Below are positions 44,494 through 55,177 of a stretch of DNA of 64,000 nt, one piece after another. The notes beneath the pieces are model-generated. The model made no database searches and was not told the origin of the DNA. It saw nothing but the letters and a program-made list of their open reading frames with translations. The stretch comes from Metabacillus litoralis (GTDB lineage Bacteria > Bacillota > Bacilli > Bacillales > Bacillaceae): positions 4,596,501 to 4,660,500 of the forward strand of contig NZ_CP033043.1 of assembly GCF_003667825.1 (NCBI RefSeq), read 5' to 3'. Position numbers and translations under genes: made by a program. Every line of letters starts with the position of its first letter. The first letter of the stretch is position 1.

Positions 44494-45585
44494 TTGGTTG
44501 CAAACGTGCAGCTAGAATATGAAGCAATTGATTTTATAAAAATCGCTTATAAAGAACTTGGAAAGTCAAGCAAACAAATAGATGAACGAATAAAGGAAGT
44601 AAAGTCTCAAATAAAAAACAAAGGCTATTACGACCATACATTTGAAGAACTCGAGCATGGAGCTAAAATGGCTTGGAGAAACAGTAATAAATGTATAGGG
44701 AGACTATTTTGGAATACATTAACTGTATTTGATCAACGCCATGCAGAATCCGAAGAAGATATTTTTCATGCGTTGCAAAATCATCTTTCCTTTGCAACAA
44801 ATGCTGGAAAAATCCGGCCAGCTATCACCATTTTTAAACCGTCATTAGGAGAAGAAAACGGTGTTCGAATATGGAATCACCAGTTAATTCGCTATGCAGG
44901 ATATGAAACAGAACATGGACTTCTAGGAGATCCAGCTTCTATCTCGTTTACAAAGCAATGTGAGGAACTAGGTTGGCGGGGAGCGCGAACGAATTTTGAT
45001 GTTCTGCCACTCATTATTCAGGTCAATAATCAACATCCGAAGTTATTTGCTATACCAGAAGACAAGGTACTAGAGGTGTCCATTGTCCACCCTGAAATAG
45101 AAGCTATCGCAGATCTTCATTTGAAATGGTACGGTGTACCGATAATTTCCGATATGAAGCTGGAGATTGGTGGTATTGAGTATACAGCTGCCCCGTTTAA
45201 CGGCTGGTATATGGAAACTGAAATCGGTGCAAGAAATTTAGCTGATTCGTTTCGCTACAATCTTCTGCCTAAAATTGCTTCGGTTATGAATTTAGATACA
45301 AGAAGTCACGCGAATCTATGGAAAGATCGAGCGCTTATCGAACTAAATGTTGCAGTTCTTCATTCCTTTAAAAATGAAGGTGTAAGTATTGTTGACCACC
45401 ATACAGCTGCTCAGCAATTCAAACGATTCGAACAAAACGAACGTGAAAGTTCCAGAGATCTTACTGGTGACTGGACGTGGTTGATTCCTCCAGTCTCACC
45501 TGCAACAACACATGTTTTTCATCAAAGTTATGAAAATAAAGTGATCAAACCAAATTATTTTTATCAAGCTTTACCATATGATTAA
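44494..45585 (+). CDS. nos: Bacterial nitric oxide synthase oxygenase
   Basis: A 363-aa haem enzyme that makes NO and citrulline from arginine through N-hydroxyarginine, using a borrowed reductase. The haem ligand is Cys67 in [16 protein letters not shown]. Substrate and cofactor regions read [38 protein letters not shown] and [17 protein letters not shown]. It is the length of B. subtilis YflM. The start is probably TTG at 44494, since GAGGTGA lies five bases before it. GTG at 44485 lies inside that site. There is no reductase domain, as usual in bacilli. Confidence 0.95.
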   Translation: MVANVQLEYEAIDFIKIAYKELGKSSKQIDERIKEVKSQIKNKGYYDHTFEELEHGAKMAWRNSNKCIGRLFWNTLTVFDQRHAESEEDIFHALQNHLSFATNAGKIRPAITIFKPSLGEENGVRIWNHQLIRYAGYETEHGLLGDPASISFTKQCEELGWRGARTNFDVLPLIIQVNNQHPKLFAIPEDKVLEVSIVHPEIEAIADLHLKWYGVPIISDMKLEIGGIEYTAAPFNGWYMETEIGARNLADSFRYNLLPKIASVMNLDTRSHANLWKDRALIELNVAVLHSFKNEGVSIVDHHTAAQQFKRFEQNERESSRDLTGDWTWLIPPVSPATTHVFHQSYENKVIKPNYFYQALPYD

Positions 45586-45587
45586 GT

Positions 45588-45616
45588 AGGGGCACACGGA
45601 TTACAGGTGTGCCTCT
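45588..45616 (+). terminator. Hairpin after nos
   Basis: GGGCACAC pairs with GTGTGCC(T) around GGATTACAG directly after the stop codon. No T run follows, so it may terminate weakly or protect the RNA end. Confidence 0.5.
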
Positions 45617-45635
45617 ATCTCTACTTAAAAGAAAA

Positions 45636-45767
45636 TTATTTGCTGTGTTTTTCAAGAAGATTAGCTAGAAAATGTTTTTTGTAGCTTTCGAGTTTTCTCT
45701 CTTCATGACGGCGAACACCTAATTTCTTAAGTTCTTCAACATACCATCCTTTGCTTCCGTAATGCAT
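45636..45767 (-). CDS. yflJ: DUF2639 (YflJ-like) small protein (43 aa)
   Basis: The product MHYGSKGWYVEELKKLGVRR...LESYKKHFLANLLEKHSK matches the DUF2639 pattern (GSKGWYV, then a basic KLExYK segment) of B. subtilis YflJ. ATG at 45767 has AAAGGGTGAT upstream. The open frame extends to 45818 but without support. In B. subtilis yflJ lies near the NO synthase gene yflM, and the same holds here. Function unknown. Confidence 0.78.
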   Translation of the reverse strand: MHYGSKGWYVEELKKLGVRRHEERKLESYKKHFLANLLEKHSK

Positions 45768-46117
45768 TGAAATCACCCTTTCAGCTGAATTTTTTAGAAT
45801 ATATAGAGCATCGTTCAAGAGAACGTAACAAAAATAGCCTCTATTCCGATAAGAATAGAAGCCATTTTAAGTTTTGTGGTGTCATTGTAACATCTATAAA
45901 ACTGTGTGAAAAGGGGGGGTTTTTCATTTTTTTCTTTAAAAACTGCCGTAGAGCGATTTTTAAAGCGTAGAAAAATTTTATGATAAAAAGCATTAAAAAT
46001 TGACAAATACTATATTTTTTAGGGAAGAGTCGAACTATTTCGTAAAATATAATAGGAAATTTTGCCTATTCATGATATATTTTCTTTATAAAAGAGATAA
46101 ACATAAGGGGGATATGT

Positions 46118-47596
46118 ATGAATTCGATAGAAAAAATGGTTATGACTGATATGACGAAGAAAAATACATTAATGTTTATTAGTTTCTCCATTTCCTTGAT
46201 CTTGGCTATGGCTAAAACAATAGCAGTTCAAGATATATCCAAGGGAATTTTTTATGGGGGAGAGTTGGTAGCGTTTACATTATTGTATCTTATTTTTCAA
46301 AAACTATTAAAAAAACCTGTATTTTTCCCATACACTAGTATTATTTCAATCTATTTATTTTTAATTTCTGCTCTTTTTATATGGGGGCCAAATGCTGAAA
46401 TTATTATTATTATTCTATTTTTAACATTAATTTCTTCTATCCATATGAAGAGGAATATCTTTGCGTTAGGCTATACCCTAGGGTTTATCGCTTTTGTTTT
46501 ATCATTTATCCTAAAACAAGAAGATAACCTAGCTTTATCAACTATTTTTGCTTCAGCAGGGATTGTCTATGTTTTATCAGGGTTAGTTCTTGGAATTGTT
46601 ATTCATTTGAATAGCAGGCAATTCCGTCAGCTACAGCACTTTCTTGATCAAGCTGAAAGTGAAGCAAGTGAGAAAGAGAAACAAAAGCAACATCTTGAAA
46701 TTAATGTTTCTGGAATTGTTGAAGCCGTTTCTATTGTTAACAAGCAAATTCAGGAAAGTTTAGAAGCGCAACAAGAAATGAAACAGGCTATTACGGAAGT
46801 ATCAGCCGGCAGTCAAAATCAATCAGAGCAAATTAATGATATATCGGAAAATTCAAAGCTAACGATGAAATCAATGGAGAAGCTCCATTCTATTTCAAAG
46901 GATTTGAAAGAAGATTCTAGCCGTGCAAGTAACATTATCATTGAAGGTAACGAGCAGGTTTTTGAATTAAACTCAGATATGAATCAGTTAAAAGCAATGA
47001 TTACTGAGTTAGATCAGACGTTTAAATTATTAACAGGCACAATAACTGAAATGAATCAGTTAACAAATTCAATAAAAGAGATTACTGACCAAACAGGTTT
47101 GCTTGCTTTAAATGCGTCTATTGAAGCTGCAAGAGCAGGTGAATCTGGCAAAGGGTTTTCCGTTGTAGCTTCAGAAATTAGAAAGTTAGCAGATGTAACA
47201 AGGGCAACAACAGAAAAAATAAATGAAAATCTTCATACTTTAAATGAAAGTAATGCAGCTGCCGTTACAAAGATGGAGAATAGTTATTCTTTTATTGACC
47301 GAAGTGTTAAGTCATCGGACAAGGTAAGTACATCGATTCAACATGTGAAAAAAACATTGGAAAACCTATCTTCACAGTTTGAACAATTTACAAAGTTTGC
47401 GGATCTTGTGAAAGGTCAGTCACATGATGTCCAATTATCAACGAATGAGCTAGCAGCAATTATTGAACAATCTTCAGCAAGTCTACAGGAAATGAGTGCA
47501 ACTGTTGAAAATTTAACAGAAGATAACAAGACAATTGCACGATTAATGGAAGAAACGTCGGTAAAGGCTGAGAATTTGAGACAAACAAATTCATAA
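46118..47596 (+). CDS. Methyl-accepting chemotaxis protein with multi-helix membrane domain
   Basis: A 492-aa receptor. Residues about 15-170 hold six closely spaced hydrophobic segments with very short loops, so there is no large extracellular sensor. It probably senses something within the membrane or inside the cell. Residues about 190-492 are the cytoplasmic signalling domain with the tip sequence [20 protein letters not shown] and [16 protein letters not shown]. There is no HAMP domain I can recognise. AAGGGGGA precedes the ATG. The ligand is unknown. Confidence 0.85.
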   Translation: MNSIEKMVMTDMTKKNTLMFISFSISLILAMAKTIAVQDISKGIFYGGELVAFTLLYLIFQKLLKKPVFFPYTSIISIYLFLISALFIWGPNAEIIIIILFLTLISSIHMKRNIFALGYTLGFIAFVLSFILKQEDNLALSTIFASAGIVYVLSGLVLGIVIHLNSRQFRQLQHFLDQAESEASEKEKQKQHLEINVSGIVEAVSIVNKQIQESLEAQQEMKQAITEVSAGSQNQSEQINDISENSKLTMKSMEKLHSISKDLKEDSSRASNIIIEGNEQVFELNSDMNQLKAMITELDQTFKLLTGTITEMNQLTNSIKEITDQTGLLALNASIEAARAGESGKGFSVVASEIRKLADVTRATTEKINENLHTLNESNAAAVTKMENSYSFIDRSVKSSDKVSTSIQHVKKTLENLSSQFEQFTKFADLVKGQSHDVQLSTNELAAIIEQSSASLQEMSATVENLTEDNKTIARLMEETSVKAENLRQTNS

Positions 47597-47620
47597 CATG
47601 ATACTACCAAATATTTATAC

Positions 47621-47668
47621 AAAAAAGCTGTAAAACGAGATACTTCTCTTCGTTTTACAGCTTTTTTT
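47621..47668. terminator. Bidirectional terminator
   Basis: AAAAGCTGTAAAACGA pairs with TCGTTTTACAGCTTTT (one bulge) between the convergent chemoreceptor and MFS genes. Confidence 0.85.
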
Positions 47669-48944
47669 AACTAGCTTCTATATGTTTAACCTGTTTTAAT
47701 TCGGCTTTTTGAAACATTACATAATATAAGAATCCACTTACAACTGCTAGTGCTCCAAGGATCACAAAGGTAATTTGATATCCAAACCATAAAGACATTG
47801 GAATCGCTATTGGTGCTATCGTTCGTCCGATTGTATATCGCAAGCTAGCAGCGGCAAAATATTGACCCCGCATATGGTCAGGAGCAAGTTTTGAAACAAA
47901 CGTTTGTTGAATTCCAGCTGTCATAAGCTCGGCAAAAGTAAAAATTGCCATTGCTAGGATGTAGAGCCAAAGAGAACTTGTAAAACCGAAAACAACCATT
48001 GAGATTCCATAGATGAAAGAAGAAAGAACAAACACATTCCTCTCTTTGAATGTTCCCATCCACTTTGTAATGAAAATCGTAAATAGAGCCACAAGTAGAC
48101 CATTTTCTGAAAGAATTACGCCGAATGCTTGCTCACCGTTTAATGTTAAGGACCAATCACCAAAGCGGAACATTTCTTGTTGTTGAATCATGTCTGTCAT
48201 ATAGACTGGAATAATCATATCTAGCTGCATAAAGGTAAGTGCAACAAGAACACCCGCAATGATATAAAGCAAAAATGTCTGGTCACGGAAGATTATTCGA
48301 TAATCCTGGATTTGCTGTAGTATTGGGCTATACCATCTACGGTTTTCACCAGCTGAACCAGCATTGTAAGGAGGGGCAGTTTCTCTTGTTTGTTTTGCTA
48401 ATAAAAAAGAAAGCAACATACAAATGAATCCTGCAACTAATAATACTTCAAATGGATACTGAACATAAAAAATAGCACCTAAAATAGGTCCAATAACAAC
48501 AGCGATATTAATAGATGTATAAAAAATAGCAAAAACGCTACTACGATGCTTTTCTTCAACTACGTCAGCAACCATTGCTTGAGAGGCTGGCCAGTAAAAG
48601 GAACCAAATACTCCTGCGAACGCAAAACAGATAAAGCCGAGAATAGGCAAATCGAGCCAAGGAGAGTTCGATAATGCAAATATCATGAAGGATAAACCTT
48701 GACCAAATGAAGCCATCACCATCATGGTTTTTCTTCCGAATCGATCAGCACAATATCCCCCCATTAAATTGGCAATAACTGAGAAAACTTGCGATATAAT
48801 AAGGAATAAGCCGGCTTGTGCTTTGCCGAATTCATCAGCGAAATAAATCGTTAGAAACGGGAAGAACATCCAAAATGTTATGTTCATCAAGGCTTCACCA
48901 AATAATCGTATTTTAAGATTTGTATCCCAATCTCTTATTTTCAT
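47667..48944 (-). CDS. MFS transporter, drug:H+ antiporter type
   Basis: A 425-aa, 12-segment transporter. The loop between helices 2 and 3 has GGYCADRFGRKTMMVMA, the MFS motif A, and helix 5 has NIAVVIGPILGAIFY (motif C of DHA1 exporters). It resembles the YttB/MdtG-like multidrug group in Bacillus. Substrate unknown. It forms a single-gene unit. Confidence 0.82.
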   Translation of the reverse strand: MKIRDWDTNLKIRLFGEALMNITFWMFFPFLTIYFADEFGKAQAGLFLIISQVFSVIANLMGGYCADRFGRKTMMVMASFGQGLSFMIFALSNSPWLDLPILGFICFAFAGVFGSFYWPASQAMVADVVEEKHRSSVFAIFYTSINIAVVIGPILGAIFYVQYPFEVLLVAGFICMLLSFLLAKQTRETAPPYNAGSAGENRRWYSPILQQIQDYRIIFRDQTFLLYIIAGVLVALTFMQLDMIIPVYMTDMIQQQEMFRFGDWSLTLNGEQAFGVILSENGLLVALFTIFITKWMGTFKERNVFVLSSFIYGISMVVFGFTSSLWLYILAMAIFTFAELMTAGIQQTFVSKLAPDHMRGQYFAAASLRYTIGRTIAPIAIPMSLWFGYQITFVILGALAVVSGFLYYVMFQKAELKQVKHIEAS

Positions 48945-49169
48945 TTTGAATACCTCGATTCTAGAAATCTACGTTCCTCATCATACTCTTTCGGGTCACG
49001 AAATACAATAGAAATTTGAAAAATTTAACTTAAACTTAATGTAGATCAGGTTGGTAGTAAAAGCCTAATTTGAATGAGAAATGAAGGCTGGTTTCATGAT
49101 TAAAGGATCTACTGTTAGAAGAGGTGAATAATAGCTATAATACTTATCAACGAAAGGAGAAAGATTTGT

Positions 49170-49544
49170 ATGGATTTATTTTCAATCATTGCTGAAGATA
49201 AAATAAAAAAGGCAATAGAAGAGGGTGAGTTCGACAACTTACCTGGTCAAGGTAAGCCATTGAATCTAGAAGACCTATCCCATATACCTGAAGAGCTTCG
49301 TGTGGCTTATAAAGTTTTAAAAAATTCAAATATGCTAAATGATGTAGAAAAACTTAAAAAGGAAATTAGTTCAATCGAGGATCTAATAGATGCTACTGAA
49401 GATCTTCAAGAAAAAGAAACGCTTAAACAGAAAAAACAGGAAAGAATGTTAAGAATAGAACGTTTAATGAAAAAACGGAATGCTTTTCAATCACCGGCAT
49501 CGTCTTTTTATAAAGATAAAGTACTGAATCGTTTTAAAAAATAA
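49170..49544 (+). CDS. DUF1992 (DnaJC28 conserved domain) protein
   Basis: A 124-aa soluble protein. The N-terminal 65 residues are the DUF1992 domain: IAEDKIKKAIEEGEFDNLPGQGKPLNLED, split as AEDKIKKAIEEGEF and LPGQGKPLNLED, then IPEELRVAYKVLKN. The rest is a charged helix. No J domain is present. Function is unknown; animal relatives are Golgi or mitochondrial. AAAGGAGA lies upstream. Confidence 0.87.
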   Translation: MDLFSIIAEDKIKKAIEEGEFDNLPGQGKPLNLEDLSHIPEELRVAYKVLKNSNMLNDVEKLKKEISSIEDLIDATEDLQEKETLKQKKQERMLRIERLMKKRNAFQSPASSFYKDKVLNRFKK

Positions 49545-49637
49545 TGTTGTTTTCTCGTTCATAATTAGGGAATTCATAATTTAAAAGGAAGTTGTACAAA
49601 ATGGAATAAACGAAACATTCATTCGAGGAGGGCTAGA

Positions 49638-50315
49638 GTGAAAAAATCTTATCTTCTATTTCTTATTATTTTGCTTTTAACGGGTTGTGTACAAGGTACA
49701 GAAGAGCAAGGAGATAAACCTATAGAAGAAGATCATGTAACGGAAGAAGAAACAACAGACGAAACTACAGACATCGAAACAAATGAGGAAGAAGAAGCTG
49801 AGCCTCCAAAAGGTGATAAAGAGCTCGTCTTAGAAAATGCTGAAAAAGTAATAGGCTCCTTACAAGATCAAAACTTTGAAGAGCTTTCTACCTATGTTTC
49901 TTCAGAAAAAGGTGTGTTGTTTTCCCCCTATGCTCATATAGAGGACGATGCTGTTACATTCAAGCAGGAGGATCTCTTGCATTTCTTTCATTCCGAAGAA
50001 GAGTATACATGGGGTGTAAGAGATGGAAGTGGTGAGCCAATTAAGTTAATTCCAAGCAAATACTATAGTGAATTTATTTATGATGCAAGCTACCATCAGG
50101 CTGATGAGGTTGTTTATAACCCAGAACAAGCAAGAGGAAATACGATAAAAAATATTAAAGACACATTTCCTGAGTCTCAAGTTGTTGAGTATTACGTAAA
50201 GGGAACTGAGGAAAATGGGAATATGGATTGGAAGGCCTTAAATCTTGTTTTTGAAAAAAATTCAAAGGATGAGTGGAAGCTTGTTGCAATCGTCCATGAT
50301 CAGTGGACGATATAA
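49638..50315 (+). CDS. Lipoprotein of unknown function (225 aa)
   Basis: GTG start with GAGGAGGG upstream. The signal ends in lipobox LLTGC (Cys at about 17). Residues 20-60 are a very acidic linker (EEETTDETTDIETNEEEEAE). The folded part (about 65-225) includes VIGSLQDQNFEELSTYVSSEKGVLFSPYA and a C-terminal strand KDEWKLVAIVHDQWTI. That pattern resembles small NTF2-like or surface-binding domains, but I do not assign one. It acts outside the membrane. A strong terminator follows. Confidence 0.8.
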   Translation: MKKSYLLFLIILLLTGCVQGTEEQGDKPIEEDHVTEEETTDETTDIETNEEEEAEPPKGDKELVLENAEKVIGSLQDQNFEELSTYVSSEKGVLFSPYAHIEDDAVTFKQEDLLHFFHSEEEYTWGVRDGSGEPIKLIPSKYYSEFIYDASYHQADEVVYNPEQARGNTIKNIKDTFPESQVVEYYVKGTEENGNMDWKALNLVFEKNSKDEWKLVAIVHDQWTI

Positions 50316-50324
50316 CGTGATTAA

Positions 50325-50370
50325 TCCTGTACACCTGTGAGTAAGAGTTTAAGGGTGTACAGGATTTTTT
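50325..50370 (+). terminator. Intrinsic terminator
   Basis: TCCTGTACACC pairs with GGTGTACAGGA and is followed by TTTTTT. Confidence 0.88.
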
Positions 50371-50481
50371 GTTTGTTTCATCATCCAAAGCATGCAGTTT
50401 TTCATATTGCTTCGTTTTCTTGTCACACCTTCTTGTGCATTTCAATAAAATATAAAAAAGCCTAGAAGGGAAGAGAAGTGA

Positions 50482-51414
50482 ATGTGGCAATGGATCATAG
50501 GGTTAGTTCTTGCTTCGATGATTGTCTGTTCAATAGGTATATATTTGTTAAGCCGTCTTCTTCTTTCGCCGAACAGGGTTCCTTATGACAAAACGTATAA
50601 GCTTGGTATTCAAAAGGGGGAAATTGATGCCAACATCTTTCACACGTTAGATAAAGAAGAATTATATATTCCGTCTTACCATGGATATAAGCTTCATGGA
50701 ATGCTTTTTCCAGTGAAAAACAGTAAAAAAGTAATCATTATTGCTCATGGAATTCGTTGGTCTTTGTTTGGAAGTTTTAAATATGTAGAAATGTTTCAGA
50801 AAAGGGGATTTCACGTTTTGTTATGTGACCATCGATTTCATGGATTAAGTGGAGGGAATTATACCTCTTTTGGTTACTATGAAAAAGATGATATAAGAGC
50901 GTGGATTGACTATTTATCAGTGCGAATGGGAGATCGTGCTTTTATAGGCTTGTTAGGTGAATCACTTGGAGCTGCTACAGCATTAGAAGTAAGCAAACGG
51001 GACAACAGAGTGAAGTTTTGTATTGCTGACTGCTCATTTAGTGATTTTTCAAGCTTACTAAAATTAAGATTGAGGCTTGATTTAAGGCTGCGTTTTTATC
51101 CTCTAATCGATGTTATAAGTCTTCTCATTAAGTTACGTCATGGATGGAGTTTTCCTGAAATTTCCCCAATAAAAGGGTTAGAAAAAACAAAAACCCCCAT
51201 TTTATTTATTCATGGGAAAGAAGATACGTTTATTCCGTTGCAAATGACGTTAGATATGTTTAAACGAAAAAAGGGAAATAAAAAGCTCTATTTAGTCCCT
51301 AAGGCAGGTCATGCAGAAGCCTATAATACAGATCCGAAGGGCTATGAAAAGAAAGTAAGTGATTTTATAAAGGAAATTGAGTGTGGGTTAAGAGAAGAGG
51401 CCAACTTATGTTAG
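50482..51414 (+). CDS. Membrane-anchored alpha/beta hydrolase
   Basis: A 310-aa protein with one N-terminal membrane helix (about 3-27) and a serine-hydrolase fold. The oxyanion segment is IIAHGIRWS, the nucleophile elbow GESLGAATA, the acid FIHGKEDTFIP and the catalytic His PKAGHAEAY. It is in the BAAT/dienelactone-hydrolase-like group and resembles the YqkD/YtxM class of bacillar hydrolases. Substrate unknown. The ATG at 50482 has GAAGGGAAGAG upstream. Confidence 0.83.
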   Translation: MWQWIIGLVLASMIVCSIGIYLLSRLLLSPNRVPYDKTYKLGIQKGEIDANIFHTLDKEELYIPSYHGYKLHGMLFPVKNSKKVIIIAHGIRWSLFGSFKYVEMFQKRGFHVLLCDHRFHGLSGGNYTSFGYYEKDDIRAWIDYLSVRMGDRAFIGLLGESLGAATALEVSKRDNRVKFCIADCSFSDFSSLLKLRLRLDLRLRFYPLIDVISLLIKLRHGWSFPEISPIKGLEKTKTPILFIHGKEDTFIPLQMTLDMFKRKKGNKKLYLVPKAGHAEAYNTDPKGYEKKVSDFIKEIECGLREEANLC

Positions 51415-51427
51415 TTGGCCTTCTTTG
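51398..51427. terminator. Bidirectional terminator
   Basis: AGGCCAACT pairs with AGTTGGCCT around TATGTT, overlapping the hydrolase stop codon, with T- or A-rich flanks. It serves the convergent Opp-class operon too. Confidence 0.8.
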
Positions 51428-51428
51428 A

Positions 51429-52238
51429 TTATCCCAAATCCCAGGCTTCATGCAGCTTAGGTACGTCAGAAATGAGCTGTTGTGTGTATGGATGCTGTGG
51501 ATTCATTAACACACTATCGGCGCTTCCTTGTTCAACAATTTTTCCTTTTTCCATGATGTAAAGAGTATCACTTACATAATAGGCAAGACCTACGTCATGA
51601 GTAATGAAGATAATCGTCATGTTGTTTTCTTTTCTTAGCTTTAATAACATATCCAAAATAGTAGAGCGAGAGCAGGCATCAACCATTGAAGTTGGTTCAT
51701 CTGCTAGCAATACCTTTGGATGCAGAAGAAAAATTCTAGCAATCATCAAACGCTGCATTTGTCCACCTGATAGCTCAAAAGGATATTTATTATAAAGCTC
51801 TTCAAATTTCAGGTTAACAAACGTACATGCTTCTTTCATTTTCTCAAAGCGTTCTTCTTTAGAAAGCTTTAAACCTTGCAGTTCAATACAGTCATTTAAT
51901 AGTTTTTCGACTTTATGAAACAAGTTAAAAGAAGAGAAGGGGTCCTGAAAAATGGCTTGAATATCTTGCCAATATGATTTTCGATCTCGATGACTTTTTA
52001 GTTTGCGCGGCTTTCCTTTATACTCGATATCTCCACTTGTTTCCTTTAGTAGTCCCATGACCATTTTAGCAAGTGTGGTTTTTCCACTCCCACTTTCACC
52101 AACAATTGAAATAATTTCTCCACGATGGAACGCAAAGTTTACTTGGTCAACGGCTGTGTTTTTATTTTTCCCATAACCGAAAACCTTTGTTATGTTTTTC
52201 CCGCTAATTAAAACCTCTTGATTAGGCTTCATTTGCAT
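51429..52238 (-). CDS. Opp/Dpp-class ABC importer ATP-binding protein (F-type)
   Basis: A 269-aa ATPase. Walker A is GESGSGKTT, the Q loop [10 protein letters not shown], the signature LSGGQMQR, Walker [13 protein letters not shown] and the H loop ITHDVGL. It is shorter than OppF because the C-terminal extension is small. It overlaps the D-type ATPase gene by 17 bases. It is the last gene of a five-gene importer operon. Confidence 0.87.
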   Translation of the reverse strand: MQMKPNQEVLISGKNITKVFGYGKNKNTAVDQVNFAFHRGEIISIVGESGSGKTTLAKMVMGLLKETSGDIEYKGKPRKLKSHRDRKSYWQDIQAIFQDPFSSFNLFHKVEKLLNDCIELQGLKLSKEERFEKMKEACTFVNLKFEELYNKYPFELSGGQMQRLMIARIFLLHPKVLLADEPTSMVDACSRSTILDMLLKLRKENNMTIIFITHDVGLAYYVSDTLYIMEKGKIVEQGSADSVLMNPQHPYTQQLISDVPKLHEAWDLG

Positions 52239-53229
52239 ACCACTCCTTTAACGTCTCATTGTCAATTCGACAACGATACAGACGTTCACCTAGATGTTGA
52301 GTCGTAATTTTTCCAGTACGGCATTCATCAGTTGCATATGAACATCGTTCAGCAAATCGGCAGCCATCTATTTTCTTTTTTAAATTAGGAGGTGCTCCAG
52401 GAATCGCAGCTAGTTTATGTTCCTTCATGCCAGATTCAGGGACAATAATTGAACCCATTAGCTTTTTGGTATAAGGGTGAATGGGATTAAAAATAACGTC
52501 TTCGGCTTTTCCTCTCTCGACGATTTCTCCTGCGTACATCACCATAATTTCGTCTGTTACATGATAGAGAAGAGGGAGTTCATGTGTAATGAATACTAAT
52601 GAACGGATGAATTTTTTATCTAATAAATCTTTTAATAATTTAATGACAACTTTTTGGGATGTTACATCGAGTGCAGAGGTTGGTTCATCAGCGATTAATA
52701 CTTTTGGATTTAAAATGGTTGAAATAGCAATAACTGTTCTTTGTTTCATCCCGCCAGAAAGTTCATTCGGATAAGAATTTAAGACTTTAGGTGAAAGATT
52801 TAATGTTTCAAATCTTTCAGCAGCCATTTCATAGACTTGTTTTTTCGACAGTTCAGGTTGATGTTCTTTCATAATGTCTTCAATAAATTTAATAATCTTA
52901 ATCGTTGGATTTAGGGCGTTCATTGCCGCTTGTGGAATGTAGGCAATTTCTCTGCCTAGGACTTGTTTTCTAAGCTTTTCTTTTTCGAGCTTCATAATAT
53001 CTACACCATTGATGTTGATCGAACCGCTACCAAAATGGAGTGGAGGAAAGTAAAAACCCATTAAGCTTAAGGCTAAGGTTGATTTTCCGCATCCTGATTC
53101 CCCAGCAATTCCAATTGTTTTTCCATCTTCAAGGTGAAAATCCACACCATCAACAGCATAGACCTTTTCTTTTAATCTGGTTTTATAGTAGGTTTTTAAT
53201 TCTTTAACATCAAGAATATGTTTACTCAT
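52222..53229 (-). CDS. Opp/Dpp-class ABC importer ATP-binding protein (D-type)
   Basis: A 335-aa ATPase. Walker A is GESGCGKST, the signature LSGGMKQR, Walker [13 protein letters not shown] and the H loop ITHELPL. The C-terminal oligopeptide/dipeptide extension has [18 protein letters not shown], with Cys residues that in relatives bind an iron-sulfur cluster, though fewer Cys are evident than the usual four-Cys set. It pairs with the F-type subunit. It lies four bases after the permease gene. Confidence 0.88.
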   Translation of the reverse strand: MSKHILDVKELKTYYKTRLKEKVYAVDGVDFHLEDGKTIGIAGESGCGKSTLALSLMGFYFPPLHFGSGSININGVDIMKLEKEKLRKQVLGREIAYIPQAAMNALNPTIKIIKFIEDIMKEHQPELSKKQVYEMAAERFETLNLSPKVLNSYPNELSGGMKQRTVIAISTILNPKVLIADEPTSALDVTSQKVVIKLLKDLLDKKFIRSLVFITHELPLLYHVTDEIMVMYAGEIVERGKAEDVIFNPIHPYTKKLMGSIIVPESGMKEHKLAAIPGAPPNLKKKIDGCRFAERCSYATDECRTGKITTQHLGERLYRCRIDNETLKEWYANEA

Positions 53230-53233
53230 ATCA

Positions 53234-54070
53234 TTAACTCCTTATCTTAGGGTTAAAAATTTCATCCATCCCAGTATTCATTAAATAGAGAGAAAATGTA
53301 ATGATCGCAATAGCGATTGCTGCAGGTATAAATGCCCACCACGCACCGGATACAGGAGCTTCAAAGATTAAAGCCCAGTTCATAATAATACCAAGAGAAA
53401 TTGTGTTATATGGTCCAAGCCCCAGCATAGAGATCGATGCCTCTGAAAGAATACCTGATGCTGTTTGCAGAACAAATGCCATTACAACATAAGACATGAT
53501 GTAAGGTAAAATTTCAAAAATAATAATTCTTGGTGTGCTATGACCAGATATTTTTGCGATATTAACATGATCTCTGTTTCGTAGAGAGGATGTTTGAGCG
53601 CGGACGGCACGTGCTGTCCATGGCCAACTAGTGATGCCAATTACAATTGCTGTAATTAACGAACTTCTTGAATCGATACTGACTGAAATCAGAATTAAGA
53701 CAATGAAAGACGGAATAACGATAAAGATATTTGTGATGGCAGATAAAATTTCATCAAATATTCCTCCGATATAACCGGCGGATAATCCGATGATTAACCC
53801 AATAATCGTTGCACTTAAGCCGGCAACTAATCCTACAAAAATGGAGGTTTTGATTCCATAAATAAGTTCAAGAAACAAGTCTCTTCCAAAGTTATCGGAG
53901 CCTAACCATAATTCAGCACTCGGTGGCTGAAAGGCGAGTGCAACCATTTCGGTTGGATCAGCAGTATTAATTAAGGGGTAGATCGTTACAAATGCAAGCA
54001 TCAACAAAAATGAAATGGCACCGATAAGGAATTTTGGGGAGCGAATTAATATTTGTAGTGAACTATTCAT
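53234..54070 (-). CDS. Opp/Dpp-class ABC importer permease (C-type)
   Basis: A 278-aa permease with six helices. The N-terminal segment leads to [19 protein letters not shown], a strong OppC/DppC marker. The EAA loop is [24 protein letters not shown] at 54070 has GGAGGAAG upstream. The open frame to 54133 would overlap the partner gene. It lies one base behind the B-type permease gene. Confidence 0.87.
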   Translation of the reverse strand: MNSSLQILIRSPKFLIGAISFLLMLAFVTIYPLINTADPTEMVALAFQPPSAELWLGSDNFGRDLFLELIYGIKTSIFVGLVAGLSATIIGLIIGLSAGYIGGIFDEILSAITNIFIVIPSFIVLILISVSIDSRSSLITAIVIGITSWPWTARAVRAQTSSLRNRDHVNIAKISGHSTPRIIIFEILPYIMSYVVMAFVLQTASGILSEASISMLGLGPYNTISLGIIMNWALIFEAPVSGAWWAFIPAAIAIAIITFSLYLMNTGMDEIFNPKIRS

Positions 54071-54071
54071 A

Positions 54072-55082
54072 TTATTCTTCCTCCATTTGCGAAGCTTTGA
54101 TTCTAGGGTCAACCAACCCATAAATAATTTCAATGGTGAAGTTAGCTAATAGAACGGATATGGCAATAAGTAGAGTAGCGCCGGATATGAGTGGATAATC
54201 TAGTTGACGTATGGCAGTAAATAGCCATGTTCCAATACCAGGATAGCTAAAAACAATTTCAGTAATTAATGACCCGCCGATCATCGTACCGATTGACAGA
54301 GCCAAACCTGTAATCTGTGGTAACATCGCATTTTTAAATACATATCTAGAAATTGTTGAATCTTTAATACCAAGTAATTTGCTATATAAAACGTAATCTG
54401 TGTTTAATTCGTAGATCGACATTTCTCTCATTCCGATAGCTTGACCACCAATTGTAACCAAGACAATTGAAATAAAAGGGAGGAAGTGGTGACTAATCAC
54501 AGATCCAATAAACTCAAAACTTAAATTTGGTGTCATTTGATAATTGTAGCCGCCGGATGTTGGGAACCAATTAAGAGTGAGCCCAAAGATATAGAGCATA
54601 ATGATCGCCAAAATAAAAAATGGGATGGAGTTGATAAATAAAAATGTAGGAAAAAGCACTTTATCAAATACACCTTTTTTATAAGCAGCAATAGCTCCAA
54701 GGGCATTTCCGACGATCCAACCAACAAGGATAGCAGGCAGTTGAAGAGCTAATGTCCAAGGAACAGCTGAGGCAAGAATAGAAGTAACAGACATTGGATA
54801 GAGTCCGAACGACGTTCCTAAATCACCCTTCAATAAATTCCCTACATAAATAAAAAATTGTTGCCATAACGGCTTATCAATACCAAACTCTGCAGCAAAT
54901 GTATCGTATACCTTCTTAATTGAATCACTGTCTGTCATTCCTTGAGTCATTTGGTTGGCAATCACACTTACTGGATTTCCCTCTATTAACCTTGGTAGTA
55001 GGAAGTTAAGCGCGACTGCTACAAACAAGGTCACAAGATACCAGAGGGATTTTTTTAAGAAAAACTTCCGATAGGCATTCAT
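54072..55082 (-). CDS. Opp/Dpp-class ABC importer permease (B-type)
   Basis: A 336-aa permease with six helices. It starts [21 protein letters not shown], then [12 protein letters not shown]. The C-terminal part has the OppB markers [20 protein letters not shown] and [18 protein letters not shown]. It is separated from the upstream binding-protein gene by a hairpin-containing gap of 95 bases. Confidence 0.87.
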   Translation of the reverse strand: MNAYRKFFLKKSLWYLVTLFVAVALNFLLPRLIEGNPVSVIANQMTQGMTDSDSIKKVYDTFAAEFGIDKPLWQQFFIYVGNLLKGDLGTSFGLYPMSVTSILASAVPWTLALQLPAILVGWIVGNALGAIAAYKKGVFDKVLFPTFLFINSIPFFILAIIMLYIFGLTLNWFPTSGGYNYQMTPNLSFEFIGSVISHHFLPFISIVLVTIGGQAIGMREMSIYELNTDYVLYSKLLGIKDSTISRYVFKNAMLPQITGLALSIGTMIGGSLITEIVFSYPGIGTWLFTAIRQLDYPLISGATLLIAISVLLANFTIEIIYGLVDPRIKASQMEEE

Positions 55083-55124
55083 GACTTCACAGCACCCCCG
55101 TTATTAGGTAGTTTTAAAAGGAGT

Positions 55125-55157
55125 AGCTGGGATAACCTTATATGAATTATCCCAACT
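55125..55157 (-). terminator. Intercistronic hairpin after the binding-protein gene
   Basis: On the minus strand AGTTGGGATAA pairs with TTATCCCAGCT (one mismatch) around a ten-base loop, followed by T/C-rich DNA. It lies inside the operon, directly after the receptor gene, as in the two other receptor-first importers of this window. Confidence 0.7.
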
Positions 55158-55177
55158 AGATCTATCTATCTTTCAGT

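Noticed and set aside
45918..45966. Sigma-D promoter for the chemoreceptor gene
   Set aside because: A GCCGTAGA word follows TAAA by only four bases, whereas sigma-D needs about fifteen.
45767..46006. Overlapping open frames on both strands between yflJ and the chemoreceptor
   Set aside because: No ribosome sites and low-complexity product; the region also holds an inverted repeat near 45830-45870 that better explains it.
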